From Synergistaceae bacterium (GTDB lineage Bacteria > Synergistota > Synergistia > Synergistales > Aminobacteriaceae), in assembly GCA_017439345.1 (NCBI GenBank), contig JAFSJJ010000001.1:1-64000 (forward strand): a stretch of 64,000 bases of DNA. The letters run 5' to 3'. The position numbers were made by a program, and so were the translations under genes. Positions 7,853 through 18,859 of this stretch are shown piece after piece. Below the pieces are notes generated by a model, which was given only the letters and a program-made list of their open reading frames with translations, was not told where the DNA came from and made no database searches. Position 1 is the stretch's first letter. Every line of letters begins with the position of its first letter.

Positions 7853-10800
7853 TTTCTTGCAGGAGTATTAATCATGCTCGTGATGAGTAATACTTCATGG
7901 GCTGCGGATTATTACATTGTCAATGATAACGGAACTTTTAAACACTCAACGACAAGTTTTGCACATGCTAAATCATCAGGAACTGCGGAACTTCCAACTA
8001 CTTTTGCTGCCGGTGATAATTTATACTTCGCTAAAGGCACGTACACATTAACGCAAACTCTGACAATAAATCAAAGCGTCAATCTTTACGGGGGCTTCTC
8101 AGGCGATGAGACAACTATCAATACTTGACGCTAGAGACATCGCAGGCAATCAAACTATTCTGGACGGCAATAATACACAAAGCGTAATTTACTGTTATGC
8201 TGATGCAGTTATCGACGGCTTTACGATTCAGAAAGGCAAGGGCACCAATCAGGGCGACGGCAGCGGTCATTCTTTTAGGGGAGGAGGCATTTACATTCAG
8301 AACGCTTCACCGGCAATAAAGAACTGTACGTTCAAGAATAACACTGCTGAACAAGGCGGAGGTATCTATATAGACGCTTATAACAGCACTTCTTCTCCCC
8401 AAATTATTAACTGCTTGTTCGCAAACAATTCAACACAAGATCTTTCATCTCCTGCTAACGAAGGCTTTCTGGGAGGTGCGATATTGATTGCCGGAGATAT
8501 TGCGAATGATTCTGTAAATGCACAAATCACGAACTGTACGTTTATTAGTAACTCATCAAACGAATACGGTGGCGCAGTCTGTGTTGATAATTTGAATGCT
8601 GCAAATGTCTCGGCAATAATTACATGCTGCACGTTCTATAACAATACAGCTTCAACGTCGGGCCCGGCAGTCTTCACGAATGCCAACGTTACTATGAATA
8701 ACTGTACTCTCGTTAATAATGATGCTGCTACTGATGGTACAACAGGCTCAATCACAAAAAATAACTGCATTGACAACCCAGCTGGTACTCTCACAAATTC
8801 AACTCAAAGCGTAGACGGTGTAACTCATACAGTTTTCATGATAGAAGGCAACCCGGCAGCCCTCACAGAGTACGTCTATTCAGGAACTCAAATAGCAAAT
8901 ATCACGGCTGACCAGATCGGCAGGACATTTCATAATCCCCCGTCAATAGGTGCAGTAGAACTCATAGAAGATATTGCAATCACAACAGACTCACTTGCAG
9001 CAGGTAAGATTAACGAGGCTTACACGGCTTCAATCACTGCGGACGGGACAGAGCCTCTCACATGGGAAATATCAGGACTTACGAAAGGTCTCAACGCAAA
9101 TAATTCAACAACAAAAACTTTAACGATAACAGGAACTCCGGCTGAAGCAGGAAGTTTCACGGTCAATATTTCAGCGGCTAACAGTGCAGGTTCTGATGAT
9201 AAATCTTATTCACTGGTGATTAATGACGTTGATGACATTGTAGTTCCTGTAGTCCTGACAGCTCCGAAAATTATTACTGAGTCGCTGCCAAATGCATTAA
9301 TAGGCGAAAATTATTCTGCTGTAATTAACGCTTCAGGTTCAACGCCTCTCACATGGCAGATTTCAGGCTTACCGGAAGGCTTGACACTTGAGGGCAGCAC
9401 TATAACGGGGACTCCGAACGTTTTCGGTGAATTCGAGATTACTATTAACGTCAAGAATGACTCAGGTTCTGACTCAAAGACTTTCACCCTGAAGATTTAC
9501 AGCCTTCATCAAAGATCGGATCGCAATGCTCCTGAAATTACATCAAGGGCTCCGAGCGACGGCTATTACAAGAGATTTTATTCACACAAATTCACTGCTC
9601 GAGGGAAGGCTCCGATTACGTGGCAGGTTTCCGGCGATGTTCCTCCGGGTCTTGAAATTGACTCAGAACTTGGGACGTTCTCAGGAGTTCCGGCTCAAAC
9701 GGGCGAATTCATTTTCACTGTAACAGCTGCAAATAATTCGGGTTTACGCTCTCAGAATGTAACTCTCAAGATTCTTGATGTACCGGCTTCAATGATCTTA
9801 TTCGAGAAAATTTGCTCTGATCCGTTCGTGATAAAAATTTCTGAATTAAAAGGTTCGGGGCTTAATTTCGATAAAATTTTCAGGGATAATTATTCTTTAT
9901 TCAGAATTCACAGGAGCAAAGAGGCAGGAGCAGCTTTCATAGAGTTCATAGGCTCTCTTGGTGATTACACGGCAAGTCTTCAGCTCTCTAACATGACGAG
10001 TCTTGTTACGGCAGAATTCAAAGGCTTTAATAATCAGGACTTCAGCTTTAATTATCCTGACAACCAGAAAGCTAATACTTCGCAAATAGTTAATATTTCA
10101 GACTCAGACTCAGACTCAAAAATTCCGAATAATATAATCATCGGTGCGGTCAGTGAGGCAGATGCAAATGATATTGACTCGTTAGTTAATACTCTTGATG
10201 GCAGCGGACTTGCAAAGATTTCGCGAATTGAATTCATCAGCTCAGATATTAAATCTCTATCAGGCCTTGAAGTCTTCACAGGGTTAAAAGCTCTTTGTGT
10301 CAATCAATGCCATAATCTCGAAAGCGTTACTCTCACAGGATGTTCAACACTTGAGTCATTAATCATCAATAATGCTAATATCACTGCCCTTGACTTGACT
10401 GACTGCGTTAATCTCACGTATCTTGATGTCAACGAATGCTCTAAACTCGCGAAATTATCAGGTCTTAACGGCAATATTAAAACTCTTAAGGCTGCTTACA
10501 CTTCACTTGCTGAACTTGACTTAACAGGAAAAAATAAACTTGCACACCTGAACTTGAACGAGAGTAAACTCACAAAACTTGATTTAACTGGCTGCACTGG
10601 GCTTGAAGTTCTCTCTTTACTAAACGCTAAGGACTTGGCCGAACTTGATTTGAGTCAATGCCCTTCACTCGTTGACGTTTATGCGGGAGGCACTGCGATA
10701 GACAAATTTGCTTCGTCAAGTAAGAATTCACTGCGGAAACTCGATTTATCAGGATGCATCAATCTCGAAGGCTGTGATAATTTGCTCGAACTCAATATCA

Positions 10801-11351
10801 ACGGCACACTTTTCACAGAACTTGACTGGACGGGAATTAATACCCTCACGAAACTTGATGCAGGCTCATGCACCAAACTTGAGAGCTTAATTATTAACGA
10901 CTGCGAAAATCTTCAAGAGTTAATATGCTCAGGGTGTAATCTTGCTTCACTTGATTTGAGTCATAATAATAATCTCGTAATTCTTGACTTCAGAATGAAC
11001 TTTGTTACTAACAGCTTTACTGTTACGGGAACAGCTTGGCATTTCTTGACCTGCATAATACAAACTTGACTTCGGCGGACTTCATGAATCAGACTATTTA
11101 CGGCTTCACATCGCGAATATAAAGAAGGCGTTGCGAGCTTCAGTCAGGCTCCCTTTGCAGTGAGTTACGAATATGCAACGGGCTGCGATAATGATAATAT
11201 CAAAATGGACGTGTTATTAACTAATGCTGAAATCCCGGAGACAAACAGCGGCTATCTTGATGACAGCAAGTGCGGTAATTGCAACTCAGGTATCAATCTT
11301 GCAGGTTTAGGAGCGTTGTTAGTGTTCGTGTTCATGCGTAAAAAGAAATAA
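7853..11351 (+). pseudogene. Large Synerg-CTERM surface protein (beta-helix, Ig-like, Leu-rich repeats), multiply frameshifted
   Basis: Pieced together, the product would exceed 1,100 residues. It has a signal-peptide core (FLAGVLIMLVMSNTSWAAD), a right-handed beta-helix with CTFKNN-type repeats, three putative Ig-like repeats (PLTWEISGLxxGL...GTPxxAG), Leu-rich repeats (LDLTGCxxL) and a C-terminal Synerg-CTERM tail ending RKKK. It is broken at several points. An ideal AGGAGG (7844-7849) lies before a region with no start codon in the signal-peptide frame. The frame then changes near 8125 (ETTINT to DARDIAGN), near 11045 (AWHF to DLHNTNL) and near 11118 (FTSRI to EYKEGVAS). The intact parts are 7874-8128, 8106-11069 and 11160-11351. 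Such proteins are exported, and the tail is expected to be processed for surface attachment. Several lesions together suggest decay, although assembly errors could explain some. Confidence 0.75.
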
Positions 11352-11361
11352 TAATCATGAC

Positions 11362-11399
11362 TCCCGGCCGTGTGCTTCATGACCGGGAAATTTTTTTTT
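11362..11399 (+). terminator. Rho-independent terminator after the surface-protein gene
   Basis: TCCCGG (11362-11367) pairs with CCGGGA (11383-11388), followed by AA and nine T residues (11391-11399). It lies between two convergent genes. Confidence 0.7.
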
Positions 11400-11402
11400 G
11401 CA

Positions 11403-12671
11403 CTATAAGAATATTCCTCTCATTTCGACAACGTCTGCTACTTTCTGAATAGCTGCCATAGTTGCTGCACGCCTCATCTTGACGTGTTTAGCTTCTGCGT
11501 AGTCCCATACTAGACGAAAATTGTTCTTCATAATCTTGATGAGTTTGTTGTTATATTCTTCCTCGCTCCAGAATTCGCCCTGTAGATTTTGCGCCCATTC
11601 GAAATATGAGCCTATCACTCCGCCTGAGTTCGCAAGAAAGTCCGGAACTATCACAACACCTGACTCATCTAAAATTTTATCGCCTTCAGGTGTTACAGGT
11701 CCGTTAGCTCCTTCGACTATGTAGCGCGCTTTGATTTTTCCTGCTGTATCGTAATTAATAACTCCGTCTCTTGCACAGGGAAATAAAAACTCGCAGTCAG
11801 CAAATAATACATCGTCAATCTTCTCGCAATTGCCTATCTGCTCAAATCCTGTCAATAATTTCTTGGGATTATTGTGAATCACTTCAAAGGCCTTGCGAAT
11901 GTCTATGCCTCCGGGTGAATAATATGATCCTGTTATATCGCTGATTGCTACGACTTTAACGCCTGCTTCGTTCAGAACTTTTGCTGTGTAGCTTCCTACG
12001 TTGCCGAAGCCTTGAACTGCTGCTGTTACCGTGTCAGGGTGTTTGTTAAGAGCCTTCATGAATTCAAGTCCGCATGTTGCTACTCCTCTGCCTGTTGCCT
12101 CATTGCGTCCGAAACTTCCCCAGTAAGTTACAGGTTTGCCGGTTAATATTGCAGGTTCGAGCTTGCCTCTCATCTTGCAGACAGTATCGAGTATCCAGAC
12201 CATTTCTTGAGAGCCGGAATTCATATCTGGTGCAGGGACATCGTTCCAGCGTCCTAATAAAGGCTCAATTCGTGCGCCGTATGTTCTGGTGAGTCTTTCC
12301 TTCTCGCGCTTTGACATGTTCAGGGGGTCGCAGCATATTCCGCCCTTACCGCCTCCATAGGGTATTCCCGCAAGTGAACATTTCCACGTCATCAGCATTG
12401 CCAGAGCCTCGCATTCGTCCATGTCAACGCCTAAATCGTAACGTATTCCTCCCTTTGAAGGCCCCAGTGCTGTCGAGTGCTGCACACGATAGCCATCGAA
12501 CACTTGAACGCTTCCGTCATCCATTTCTACAGGCAATGATACATGTACCCTGCGTTCGGAATGACTTAATATCGAGACAAGCTTTTCACTCAGCCCCATT
12601 TCGTCCGCTGCTCCGTAAAATTCATTTAAAGCTGTAGACAGCAATACATTTTGTGAGTTACGCCTCTGCAT
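11403..12671 (-). CDS. gdhA: Glutamate dehydrogenase (Glu/Leu/Phe/Val family)
   Basis: The enzyme catalyses reversible oxidative deamination of glutamate to 2-oxoglutarate and ammonia in the cytoplasm, central to amino-acid fermentation. The 422-residue sequence has the substrate region (GPSKGGIRYDLGVDMDE), the catalytic-Lys motif (GIPYGGGKGG) and a Rossmann NAD(P) site (VQGFGNVGSYTAKVL). Length matches the roughly 420-residue bacterial/archaeal hexameric type. A good AGGAGG site precedes the ATG. The terminator downstream belongs to the convergent gene. Confidence 0.94.
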   Translation of the reverse strand: MQRRNSQNVLLSTALNEFYGAADEMGLSEKLVSILSHSERRVHVSLPVEMDDGSVQVFDGYRVQHSTALGPSKGGIRYDLGVDMDECEALAMLMTWKCSLAGIPYGGGKGGICCDPLNMSKREKERLTRTYGARIEPLLGRWNDVPAPDMNSGSQEMVWILDTVCKMRGKLEPAILTGKPVTYWGSFGRNEATGRGVATCGLEFMKALNKHPDTVTAAVQGFGNVGSYTAKVLNEAGVKVVAISDITGSYYSPGGIDIRKAFEVIHNNPKKLLTGFEQIGNCEKIDDVLFADCEFLFPCARDGVINYDTAGKIKARYIVEGANGPVTPEGDKILDESGVVIVPDFLANSGGVIGSYFEWAQNLQGEFWSEEEYNNKLIKIMKNNFRLVWDYAEAKHVKMRRAATMAAIQKVADVVEMRGIFL

Positions 12672-12736
12672 TGCTTATTACGCCTCCTTATATAAAATTA
12701 AACCCTCCTGACTAAGTAAGCGCTTTATGCTTTAAC

Positions 12737-13288
12737 TCAATCAGAAGGGGCATTTATCATCGTCATTGCTTGCTGAATATCTCGGGTCAACCATGCGTCT
12801 ATTGCGCTTTCAACACGTTTCAGGATTTCAGGCAGTCTATCGAGTTCGTCATGTTCAAGATGTCCTAGGACGTAATTTATCATGCTGTCCTGAGCTTGTC
12901 CTATTCCTATTCGCAGTCTTGGAATATTCATGCTTCCCAGTGCGCTTATTATCGATTTCAATCCGTTGTGGCCTCCTGCTGAACCCTGAGCACGCATTCT
13001 CAATTTCCCGAACGGTAACGCCATATCATCATATATTATTAACAAGTCTGAGAGATCAATCTTGTAGAAATTCACAGCTTCACTTATGCTTACACCGCTT
13101 GAATTCATGTAAGTCAACGGCTTCATCAGGACAACATCACTCATGCGCCAGCACTCTGCATTGAATTTGTGATTAGCTTTGCCGAGATTATTATTATTCA
13201 CGAGATAGTCAATGCTCTGCCAGCCCATATTGTGCCGTGTGAATGCGTATTGAACTCCGGGATTGCCCAGACCTGCTATAATTCTCAT
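12737..13288 (-). CDS. pth: Peptidyl-tRNA hydrolase
   Basis: Pth recycles peptidyl-tRNA released from stalled ribosomes. The 183-residue sequence contains IAGLGNPGVQYAFTRHNMGW with the catalytic His, the conserved PLTYMNSSG block, YDDMALPFGKLRMR, and GSAGGHNGLKSI. It lies 12 bases downstream of rplY in the same direction, the common rplY-pth arrangement. Confidence 0.96.
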   Translation of the reverse strand: MRIIAGLGNPGVQYAFTRHNMGWQSIDYLVNNNNLGKANHKFNAECWRMSDVVLMKPLTYMNSSGVSISEAVNFYKIDLSDLLIIYDDMALPFGKLRMRAQGSAGGHNGLKSIISALGSMNIPRLRIGIGQAQDSMINYVLGHLEHDELDRLPEILKRVESAIDAWLTRDIQQAMTMINAPSD

Positions 13289-13300
13289 GATGATAACGCG

Positions 13301-13978
13301 CTATTTCTTATCGTCTGAGTCTTCGTCTTCCTTAGCTGCCTTACCCTTTGCTACGACTTCAACATCAGCTGCCGATTTAGCTTCAGCTTCTTCTTCGGGT
13401 GCTGCATCTTCAACGCCTCTTGATGTAACTACCTGAGCTACGATTAATTCAGGGTCAGCGAGTGCCGTAACGTTCTCAGGAAGTGCAAGATCTTTCACGT
13501 GAATTGCATCGCCGATATTAAGAGCCGACACATCGACCGTAATAACATCAGGAATGCTCATCGGAAGAGTTTCGACTTCGATTTCATGAATTGACTCAAG
13601 GACTCCGCCGTCCTTAACGCCCTGTGAATTCTCTTTGCCCGTAACTTCAACAGGGATATTAACGTTAATCTTTCTGCCTCTGACCAGGTGCAGGAAGTCA
13701 ATATGTAACGGTATATCTGTTAATGGGTGCCTCTGAGCCTCACGGATTATGCAGAGTTCCTCGCGTCCATCGGGTAATTTGACGTTAAGACGAGTTGATT
13801 CCCAGCGTCCTGCAAGAATTCTCTCTATCTCGCGCATGTTGACTTTACCCATGATATTTTCGCTAATCTCCGGGCCGTACATTATGCAAGGTACATAACC
13901 TGCCCTGCGCATCCTGCCGTTCTCGCGTTTGCCTGATTTAGCGCGTGACTCCATCACTAAAGTTACTATGTCCGCCAT
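13301..13978 (-). CDS. rplY: 50S ribosomal protein L25 (TL5/CTC form)
   Basis: The long two-domain form (225 residues) binds 5S rRNA through its N-terminal beta-barrel (R-AKSGKRENGRMRRAGYVPC start, LHIDFLHLVRG) and carries the C-terminal CTC domain (EIEVETLPMSIPDVITVDVS). It ends in a low-complexity Ala/Glu/Lys/Asp tail (about 35 residues), usual for the CTC form. It precedes pth. Confidence 0.94.
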   Translation of the reverse strand: MADIVTLVMESRAKSGKRENGRMRRAGYVPCIMYGPEISENIMGKVNMREIERILAGRWESTRLNVKLPDGREELCIIREAQRHPLTDIPLHIDFLHLVRGRKINVNIPVEVTGKENSQGVKDGGVLESIHEIEVETLPMSIPDVITVDVSALNIGDAIHVKDLALPENVTALADPELIVAQVVTSRGVEDAAPEEEAEAKSAADVEVVAKGKAAKEDEDSDDKK

Positions 13979-14000
13979 AAAAAATTTACTCCTTCTTAAA

Positions 14001-16664
14001 TTAATTATTATTATTCAATAACTTCTGCACAAATTCTATTTCCTGTTCGTGAGTCGTTATCTGCTTGTCAATTATAGCAAGTTTTATTTGATTTAGCGCG
14101 TCTCCTATTGATTTGCCTTTCAGTCCCATTGCTTGAAGGTCCTTGCCGTTCAGAGAACCTTTAATGTTCGTCCAGACTTCTAAATGTTCGATTATGAGCC
14201 GTCTTGACTCAGGAGTCTTTAAGCACGTAAGCCAGTACACTAACGGAACGGGTGAATAATCTTTGAAGAATAAATATGCTTCGGATTTTATTGGGTTCGC
14301 TATATTCTTTCGTCCTGAGCAGAACTTTTCGACATTCGGCCACTGGGTAAAGCATTTAGTAAGCTGTTCGCGTTCATTGGGATTAAGATTCATTCTGTCC
14401 ATTGCTGCAAATTTTATTTCGCTCTTAGAGTCAGTCAACACTACTGCAATACCTACAAGCCACTTCATGCCCTTGAAGTCTATACCGTGCTTGATTACCA
14501 TGTTAATAAAGTGTTCCATGACGTGAAGCCTTTGACCTGTTGACTCGCTGACATACATACCCGGAAATAAGCCTTCCCAGACGTTTAGATCTCTCATTCT
14601 CATTACGATTTTGCGAAAACACGACTCTTTCGAGATTAATTCAAGTTCGGTGCGTATCCTTGAGACACTCAGCAGTTCGAGCAGTCCGCCTTTTACAGCA
14701 CTCTTCAATAATCGCAACGTGTTATCTTCAAAGCTCATGTTTAATCTTTGCTCTAATCTAATGCCACGCAACACTCTTGAAGGGTCCTCAACGAAGCTCA
14801 GATTATGCAGTATTCGCAATAATTTATCTTTGAGGTCAGCTCTACCCCCGTAATTATCGGTCAACATACCCCAGTTATCATCGCTGAGTGATATAGACAT
14901 TGCATTAACTGTGAAATCACGCCGTCCCAAGTCCTGTTTGAGTGATGCGCTCTCTACTGTTGGTGTAGCTGCTGAATATTCGTAAAATTCGCGTCTTGCT
15001 GTGGCTACGTCAACCTTTTCACCGTCAGGAAATATAATCGTACCTGTTTTATATCTCCCGTGAAGCGCCGATCGGCAACCCTCTTCATGAAATGACGTTA
15101 CAAGCTGTTCTGCATCACATTCAACAGAGCCTTCAACAGAAATATCAATATCAACATTACGAACTCCCATGATAATATCGCGCACAGTGCCTCCGACTAA
15201 GTAAGCCCTCATGCCAAGTTCATTTGCCTTAGTTCCCAGCTGCCTTAAGAGTGATAATGTCTTGAGACTGAATGCTTCTTCCATGAGAGACGCAACGTTC
15301 TCGACCCATAAGAAACCCGTAGAGTCATAATTATTGTCATCGTCTGCAAATTGTCCCGAGTGATATAACGCCTTCAATAAATCTCCCCGCGAAAGAGTGC
15401 CTATTAATCTTCCCGAGTCATCAATAACTGGCATCTTCTCAAATCCATATGTAGCCATCAATCTGTGAGCTTCGTCAATAGAGGCTTGGGCGTTCAGAGT
15501 GATTATTCCCATAGTCATGAAGTCCGAAATTTTAGCTCTGTCAAGTCCGTGCAGGTGAGCTTTGTCTAGGTCTCTTCGTGTCATAATGCCTACAACTTCA
15601 CCGGAGTCAGCAACAGGCAGCGACTTAAATCCAAATCTAAGCATAGTCCTATAAGCCTCGTCAACGTGTGAGTCAGGACTTACAGCGATAACAGGAGAAG
15701 TCATAATATCTGCAACTTTCATTAATGGAGTAATAGAGTCATGAAGTCTTGATTCAATTTCTGATAATAACTCGTGAACATTATGCTCTTCAGTTAAGAG
15801 AGTCGCGCTTCCTGCCTGAACATGTCCTGAGCCTCCATAGGGTGCAAGGAACTCTTTGACATTCAAGACGTTCTGAACGCTTCTGGCTACGATATTAATT
15901 TTCTTGCCTCCGTTATTGACGACAGCAATAGTTACATGAGCATTACTGTATTCTTTGAGCTTATTAATTAAGACTGCAAGACCGAGCATGTATTCTTGAG
16001 TCTCTGCCCGTGTTAATAAGACTTTAGCACCGTTGATGTAAATTTCTCTTGCATTTTCTGAAAGAGTATCGAGCAGCTTTTTATCATCAGGACTCATATC
16101 AGACTCGGTCCGGGCAAGGACACCTGACAAGTCGGCACCGAGTTCACGCAAATAACTTATTGCAGCAATATCGCGCTCAGTAGTAGACTCGTAAGTCAAT
16201 GCTCCTGTGTCGTCATAAATAGCAAGAGCGAACAACGTAGCTTCATCAGGAGTAATTTCTTTGCGTTCGTTCAGTAAGTGTTCAAGAATCAGAGTCGTAA
16301 CTGCTCCGATAGGTTCATAGACTAACTCTTCACAGGGCAAATCATCAGGAGTGGCCGGGTGATGGTCGTAAACGTGAACTGCAACGTCATTGCGTCCTGC
16401 CAGAGCTGCAAATTGACCTATTCGAGAGCGTGATCTTGTATCAGTAACTATCATTAGGGTAACTTCATCGAGATTAACTTTCTTAGGCTTGAGAATCCTG
16501 CTTTGCCACATTCGGCCTGCTTTGGACTTTGAAAGGAATTCTTTGACTTTGCGGTTCATTGAGCCTGGAGGACAGATTACAGCGTCAGGATATAATTTCT
16601 GAATAGCGAACATGCTTGCCAGTGAATCGAAATCAGTGTTGAGATGGCTAGTGATTAAATGCAT
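14001..16664 (-). CDS. DHH/CBS/tRNA nucleotidyltransferase multidomain protein (CCA- or A-adding)
   Basis: Domains in order: a DHH phosphoesterase with SHLNTDFDSLAS and YDHHPA; a DHHA1-like part with GGSGHVQAGSA; two CBS domains (VADIMTSP... and ISDFMTMG...); and a class II nucleotidyltransferase head (LVGGTVRDIIMG, VDIDIS, RRDFTVNAMS) with its RNA-binding neck. This architecture is known in several bacterial phyla and is linked to CCA-end synthesis, with the CBS pair likely sensing an adenine nucleotide. I chose the ATG at 16664 (887 residues) because AAGGAG lies nine bases before it; a longer frame starting at 16691 would place that site inside the coding sequence. The tRNA-Leu in this window lacks an encoded CCA and would need such an enzyme. 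Confidence 0.88.
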   Translation of the reverse strand: MHLITSHLNTDFDSLASMFAIQKLYPDAVICPPGSMNRKVKEFLSKSKAGRMWQSRILKPKKVNLDEVTLMIVTDTRSRSRIGQFAALAGRNDVAVHVYDHHPATPDDLPCEELVYEPIGAVTTLILEHLLNERKEITPDEATLFALAIYDDTGALTYESTTERDIAAISYLRELGADLSGVLARTESDMSPDDKKLLDTLSENAREIYINGAKVLLTRAETQEYMLGLAVLINKLKEYSNAHVTIAVVNNGGKKINIVARSVQNVLNVKEFLAPYGGSGHVQAGSATLLTEEHNVHELLSEIESRLHDSITPLMKVADIMTSPVIAVSPDSHVDEAYRTMLRFGFKSLPVADSGEVVGIMTRRDLDKAHLHGLDRAKISDFMTMGIITLNAQASIDEAHRLMATYGFEKMPVIDDSGRLIGTLSRGDLLKALYHSGQFADDDNNYDSTGFLWVENVASLMEEAFSLKTLSLLRQLGTKANELGMRAYLVGGTVRDIIMGVRNVDIDISVEGSVECDAEQLVTSFHEEGCRSALHGRYKTGTIIFPDGEKVDVATARREFYEYSAATPTVESASLKQDLGRRDFTVNAMSISLSDDNWGMLTDNYGGRADLKDKLLRILHNLSFVEDPSRVLRGIRLEQRLNMSFEDNTLRLLKSAVKGGLLELLSVSRIRTELELISKESCFRKIVMRMRDLNVWEGLFPGMYVSESTGQRLHVMEHFINMVIKHGIDFKGMKWLVGIAVVLTDSKSEIKFAAMDRMNLNPNEREQLTKCFTQWPNVEKFCSGRKNIANPIKSEAYLFFKDYSPVPLVYWLTCLKTPESRRLIIEHLEVWTNIKGSLNGKDLQAMGLKGKSIGDALNQIKLAIIDKQITTHEQEIEFVQKLLNNNN

Positions 16665-16725
16665 AATAAATCGCTCCTTGTTATAATTCAATGCAAAAAT
16701 TTTAACGCGAAGGGAAATATATTAC

Positions 16726-17784
16726 ATGAGCAAATTTCTTCACAGCAAATATAAATCAATAACTCCATACGATACAAGTTCTGAAATAGAGAGCTTCAAT
16801 GACTATATTAGACTCAACACCAACGAGTCGCCTTTCAGTCCGTCGCCGTTAGCAGTAAAATATGCTTCGGAGGCAGCTTCAGGCTTGAATTATTACAGTG
16901 ATCCTGAGTGCAGTGCATTGAGCAATAAACTTTCTGAAATGTTAGGAGTAAGTCCGACTCAAATAGTCTTTGGCAATGGTTCAGATGAGATATTGAATTT
17001 CTTGTTCAGTGCATTCTGTGAGAGGGGTTGTGTATTTCCTGATATAACGTATTCGTTTTACAAGATACTCGCAGACTTTCACGGAGTTGATTACCGTACT
17101 ATAGCATTGAATAATTTTTATCTCTTGCCGGTTGATTATGTTGACTTGAACGGACGGACGATATTTGTTGCTAATCCCAATGCACCGACGGGAATATATT
17201 TAATTCCTGCAGCGATAGAGACGTTAATAATTCAGAACCCTCAAAGTTTAGTCGTAGTAGACGAAGCATATATAGACTTTGCAGGACGTGAGAGCGCACT
17301 GAAACTTATTCGCCGATACAAGAATGTTGTTATAGTCAGGACGTTTTCGAAATCGCGTTCACTTGCAGGAGCCAGACTCGGTTATTGCGTAACTAATGAA
17401 GAACTTGCACAGGACATCAGGAACATCAAGAACACTTTGACTCCGTATAATATCAATGCAATGACTCAGGCAGCGGGATTAGGCTCACTTGAGGACGATG
17501 AATATTACCGTGACAACATAAATTTAATCTGTTCGACAAGGCAATTAGTAAAACCTGCACTGGAACAAATGGGCTTTGAAGTGTTAGAGTCAGCAACTAA
17601 CTTTTTATTTGCACGTCATGAAAATATTTCAGGAGCAAGAATATTTGAAGCCCTCAAGGAACGCAAAATAATGATTCGCCACTTCATGAGTTTATCAGCA
17701 TGGAATCGAATTACAATCGGAACGCCTGAACAAATGCAGAAATTATTACGGGAATTAGGGGAGATAATAAATCATGAGGCATAG
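16726..17784 (+). CDS. hisC: Histidinol-phosphate aminotransferase
   Basis: This 352-residue PLP-dependent class I/II aminotransferase converts imidazole acetol phosphate to histidinol phosphate. It shows the N-terminal LNTNESPFSPSP, VFGNGSDEIL, ANPNAPTG, VVDEAYIDF, and the PLP-lysine motif RTFSKSRSLAGARLGY. The stop overlaps hisB by 11 bases. It is transcribed divergently from the nucleotidyltransferase gene across a 61-base gap. Only hisC and hisB of the pathway are here. Confidence 0.93.
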   Translation: MSKFLHSKYKSITPYDTSSEIESFNDYIRLNTNESPFSPSPLAVKYASEAASGLNYYSDPECSALSNKLSEMLGVSPTQIVFGNGSDEILNFLFSAFCERGCVFPDITYSFYKILADFHGVDYRTIALNNFYLLPVDYVDLNGRTIFVANPNAPTGIYLIPAAIETLIIQNPQSLVVVDEAYIDFAGRESALKLIRRYKNVVIVRTFSKSRSLAGARLGYCVTNEELAQDIRNIKNTLTPYNINAMTQAAGLGSLEDDEYYRDNINLICSTRQLVKPALEQMGFEVLESATNFLFARHENISGARIFEALKERKIMIRHFMSLSAWNRITIGTPEQMQKLLRELGEIINHEA

Positions 17785-18361
17785 TGAAATAACTCGTGAG
17801 ACTAGAGAGACGGCTATAAAACTTGAACTCGAACTTGACGGCACGGGGCAGCATAAAATTTCGACCGGAGTCGGATTTCTTGACCACATGCTTGAATTAT
17901 TTGCTTCACACGGACGCTTTGACTTGAACATAAAGTGTAAAGGTGATGTTCATGTTGACGCTCATCACACAGTCGAAGACACGGGCATTGCACTAGGTCA
18001 GGCATTCAGTCAGGCATTGGGTGACAAGAGAGGCATAACGCGCTACGGACATGTTATATTACCTATGGACGAGGCATTAATTCTCACAGCAATAGATTTC
18101 TCGGGCCGGGCATATCTGAACTGGGACATGAATATTAACGCGTCAAAAGTCGGTGAATTCGATACGGAACTAGCGCAGGAGTTCTGGCTTGGATTTGCAA
18201 GAAATTCTTTGAGTACGATACACTTCAAGCAGTTAGCAGGGAGTAACGCTCATCACATCATAGAGTGCGCATTTAAATCTATAGCCAGAAGCATAGCTCA
18301 GGCAGTGAGAATAAATCAGGATTATAAAGACGAGATACCGTCAACGAAAGGAGTACTATAA
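17774..18361 (+). CDS. hisB: Imidazoleglycerol-phosphate dehydratase
   Basis: This is the monofunctional dehydratase (195 residues, normal size). It has the metal-binding His-rich motifs FLDHMLELFASHGRFDL and VDAHHTVEDTGIALGQA, and the later NAHHIIECAFKSIARS. It is translated in overlap with hisC. Confidence 0.96.
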   Translation: MRHSEITRETRETAIKLELELDGTGQHKISTGVGFLDHMLELFASHGRFDLNIKCKGDVHVDAHHTVEDTGIALGQAFSQALGDKRGITRYGHVILPMDEALILTAIDFSGRAYLNWDMNINASKVGEFDTELAQEFWLGFARNSLSTIHFKQLAGSNAHHIIECAFKSIARSIAQAVRINQDYKDEIPSTKGVL

Positions 18362-18364
18362 ATC

Positions 18365-18859
18365 ATGAACCCGATTTTTACCCGAGTCAGCACCCGTCAA
18401 TTTGAGTCCCGCAATGTCGAGAGCAAATATATAATCAAGATACTACGTGCAGCAATGGCAGCCCCTACTGCAACAAATCAACAGGAATGGGAATTCTATA
18501 TCACAGAGGACAGAGAAATAATATCGCGTCTATCTCAAGTAACACCCTATGCAAAGCCGGCAGCAAATGCTCCTGTTGTTATAGTGCCGTGTTATGACGT
18601 GAACGCCCTGAAAGTTCCTGAAATGGCAGATATTGATATGGCTATAGCGTGTGAAAATATTTTGCTCGAAGCTGAAGCCTTAGGTCTGGGAGCCGTAATG
18701 TTAGGCATAGCACCCTTTGAAGACCGAATGCAGGAAGTGAGTCAAATTCTCAAGTTACCTGAAAATTTCAGAGCCTTTATGATAATTCCTGTAGGTTACC
18801 CCGTGAACAAGCACCCTCAAGAAGACCGATATGAACCCTCAAAGATCCACGTTATATAA
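18365..18859 (+). CDS. Nitroreductase-family flavoprotein
   Basis: The 164-residue FMN-dependent oxidoreductase begins RVSTRQF, the common SxRxF FMN-phosphate site, then AAMAAPTATNQQEWEF, with MDIAIACENILLEAEALGLGAVMLG in the middle. Substrate cannot be inferred. It starts three bases after hisB and overlaps rsmG by 29 bases. Confidence 0.85.
   Translation: MNPIFTRVSTRQFESRNVESKYIIKILRAAMAAPTATNQQEWEFYITEDREIISRLSQVTPYAKPAANAPVVIVPCYDVNALKVPEMADIDMAIACENILLEAEALGLGAVMLGIAPFEDRMQEVSQILKLPENFRAFMIIPVGYPVNKHPQEDRYEPSKIHVI

Noticed and set aside
11047-11301. Phase-variable control of the Synerg-CTERM gene
   Set aside because: The frame breaks are not in homopolymers or short tandem repeats.
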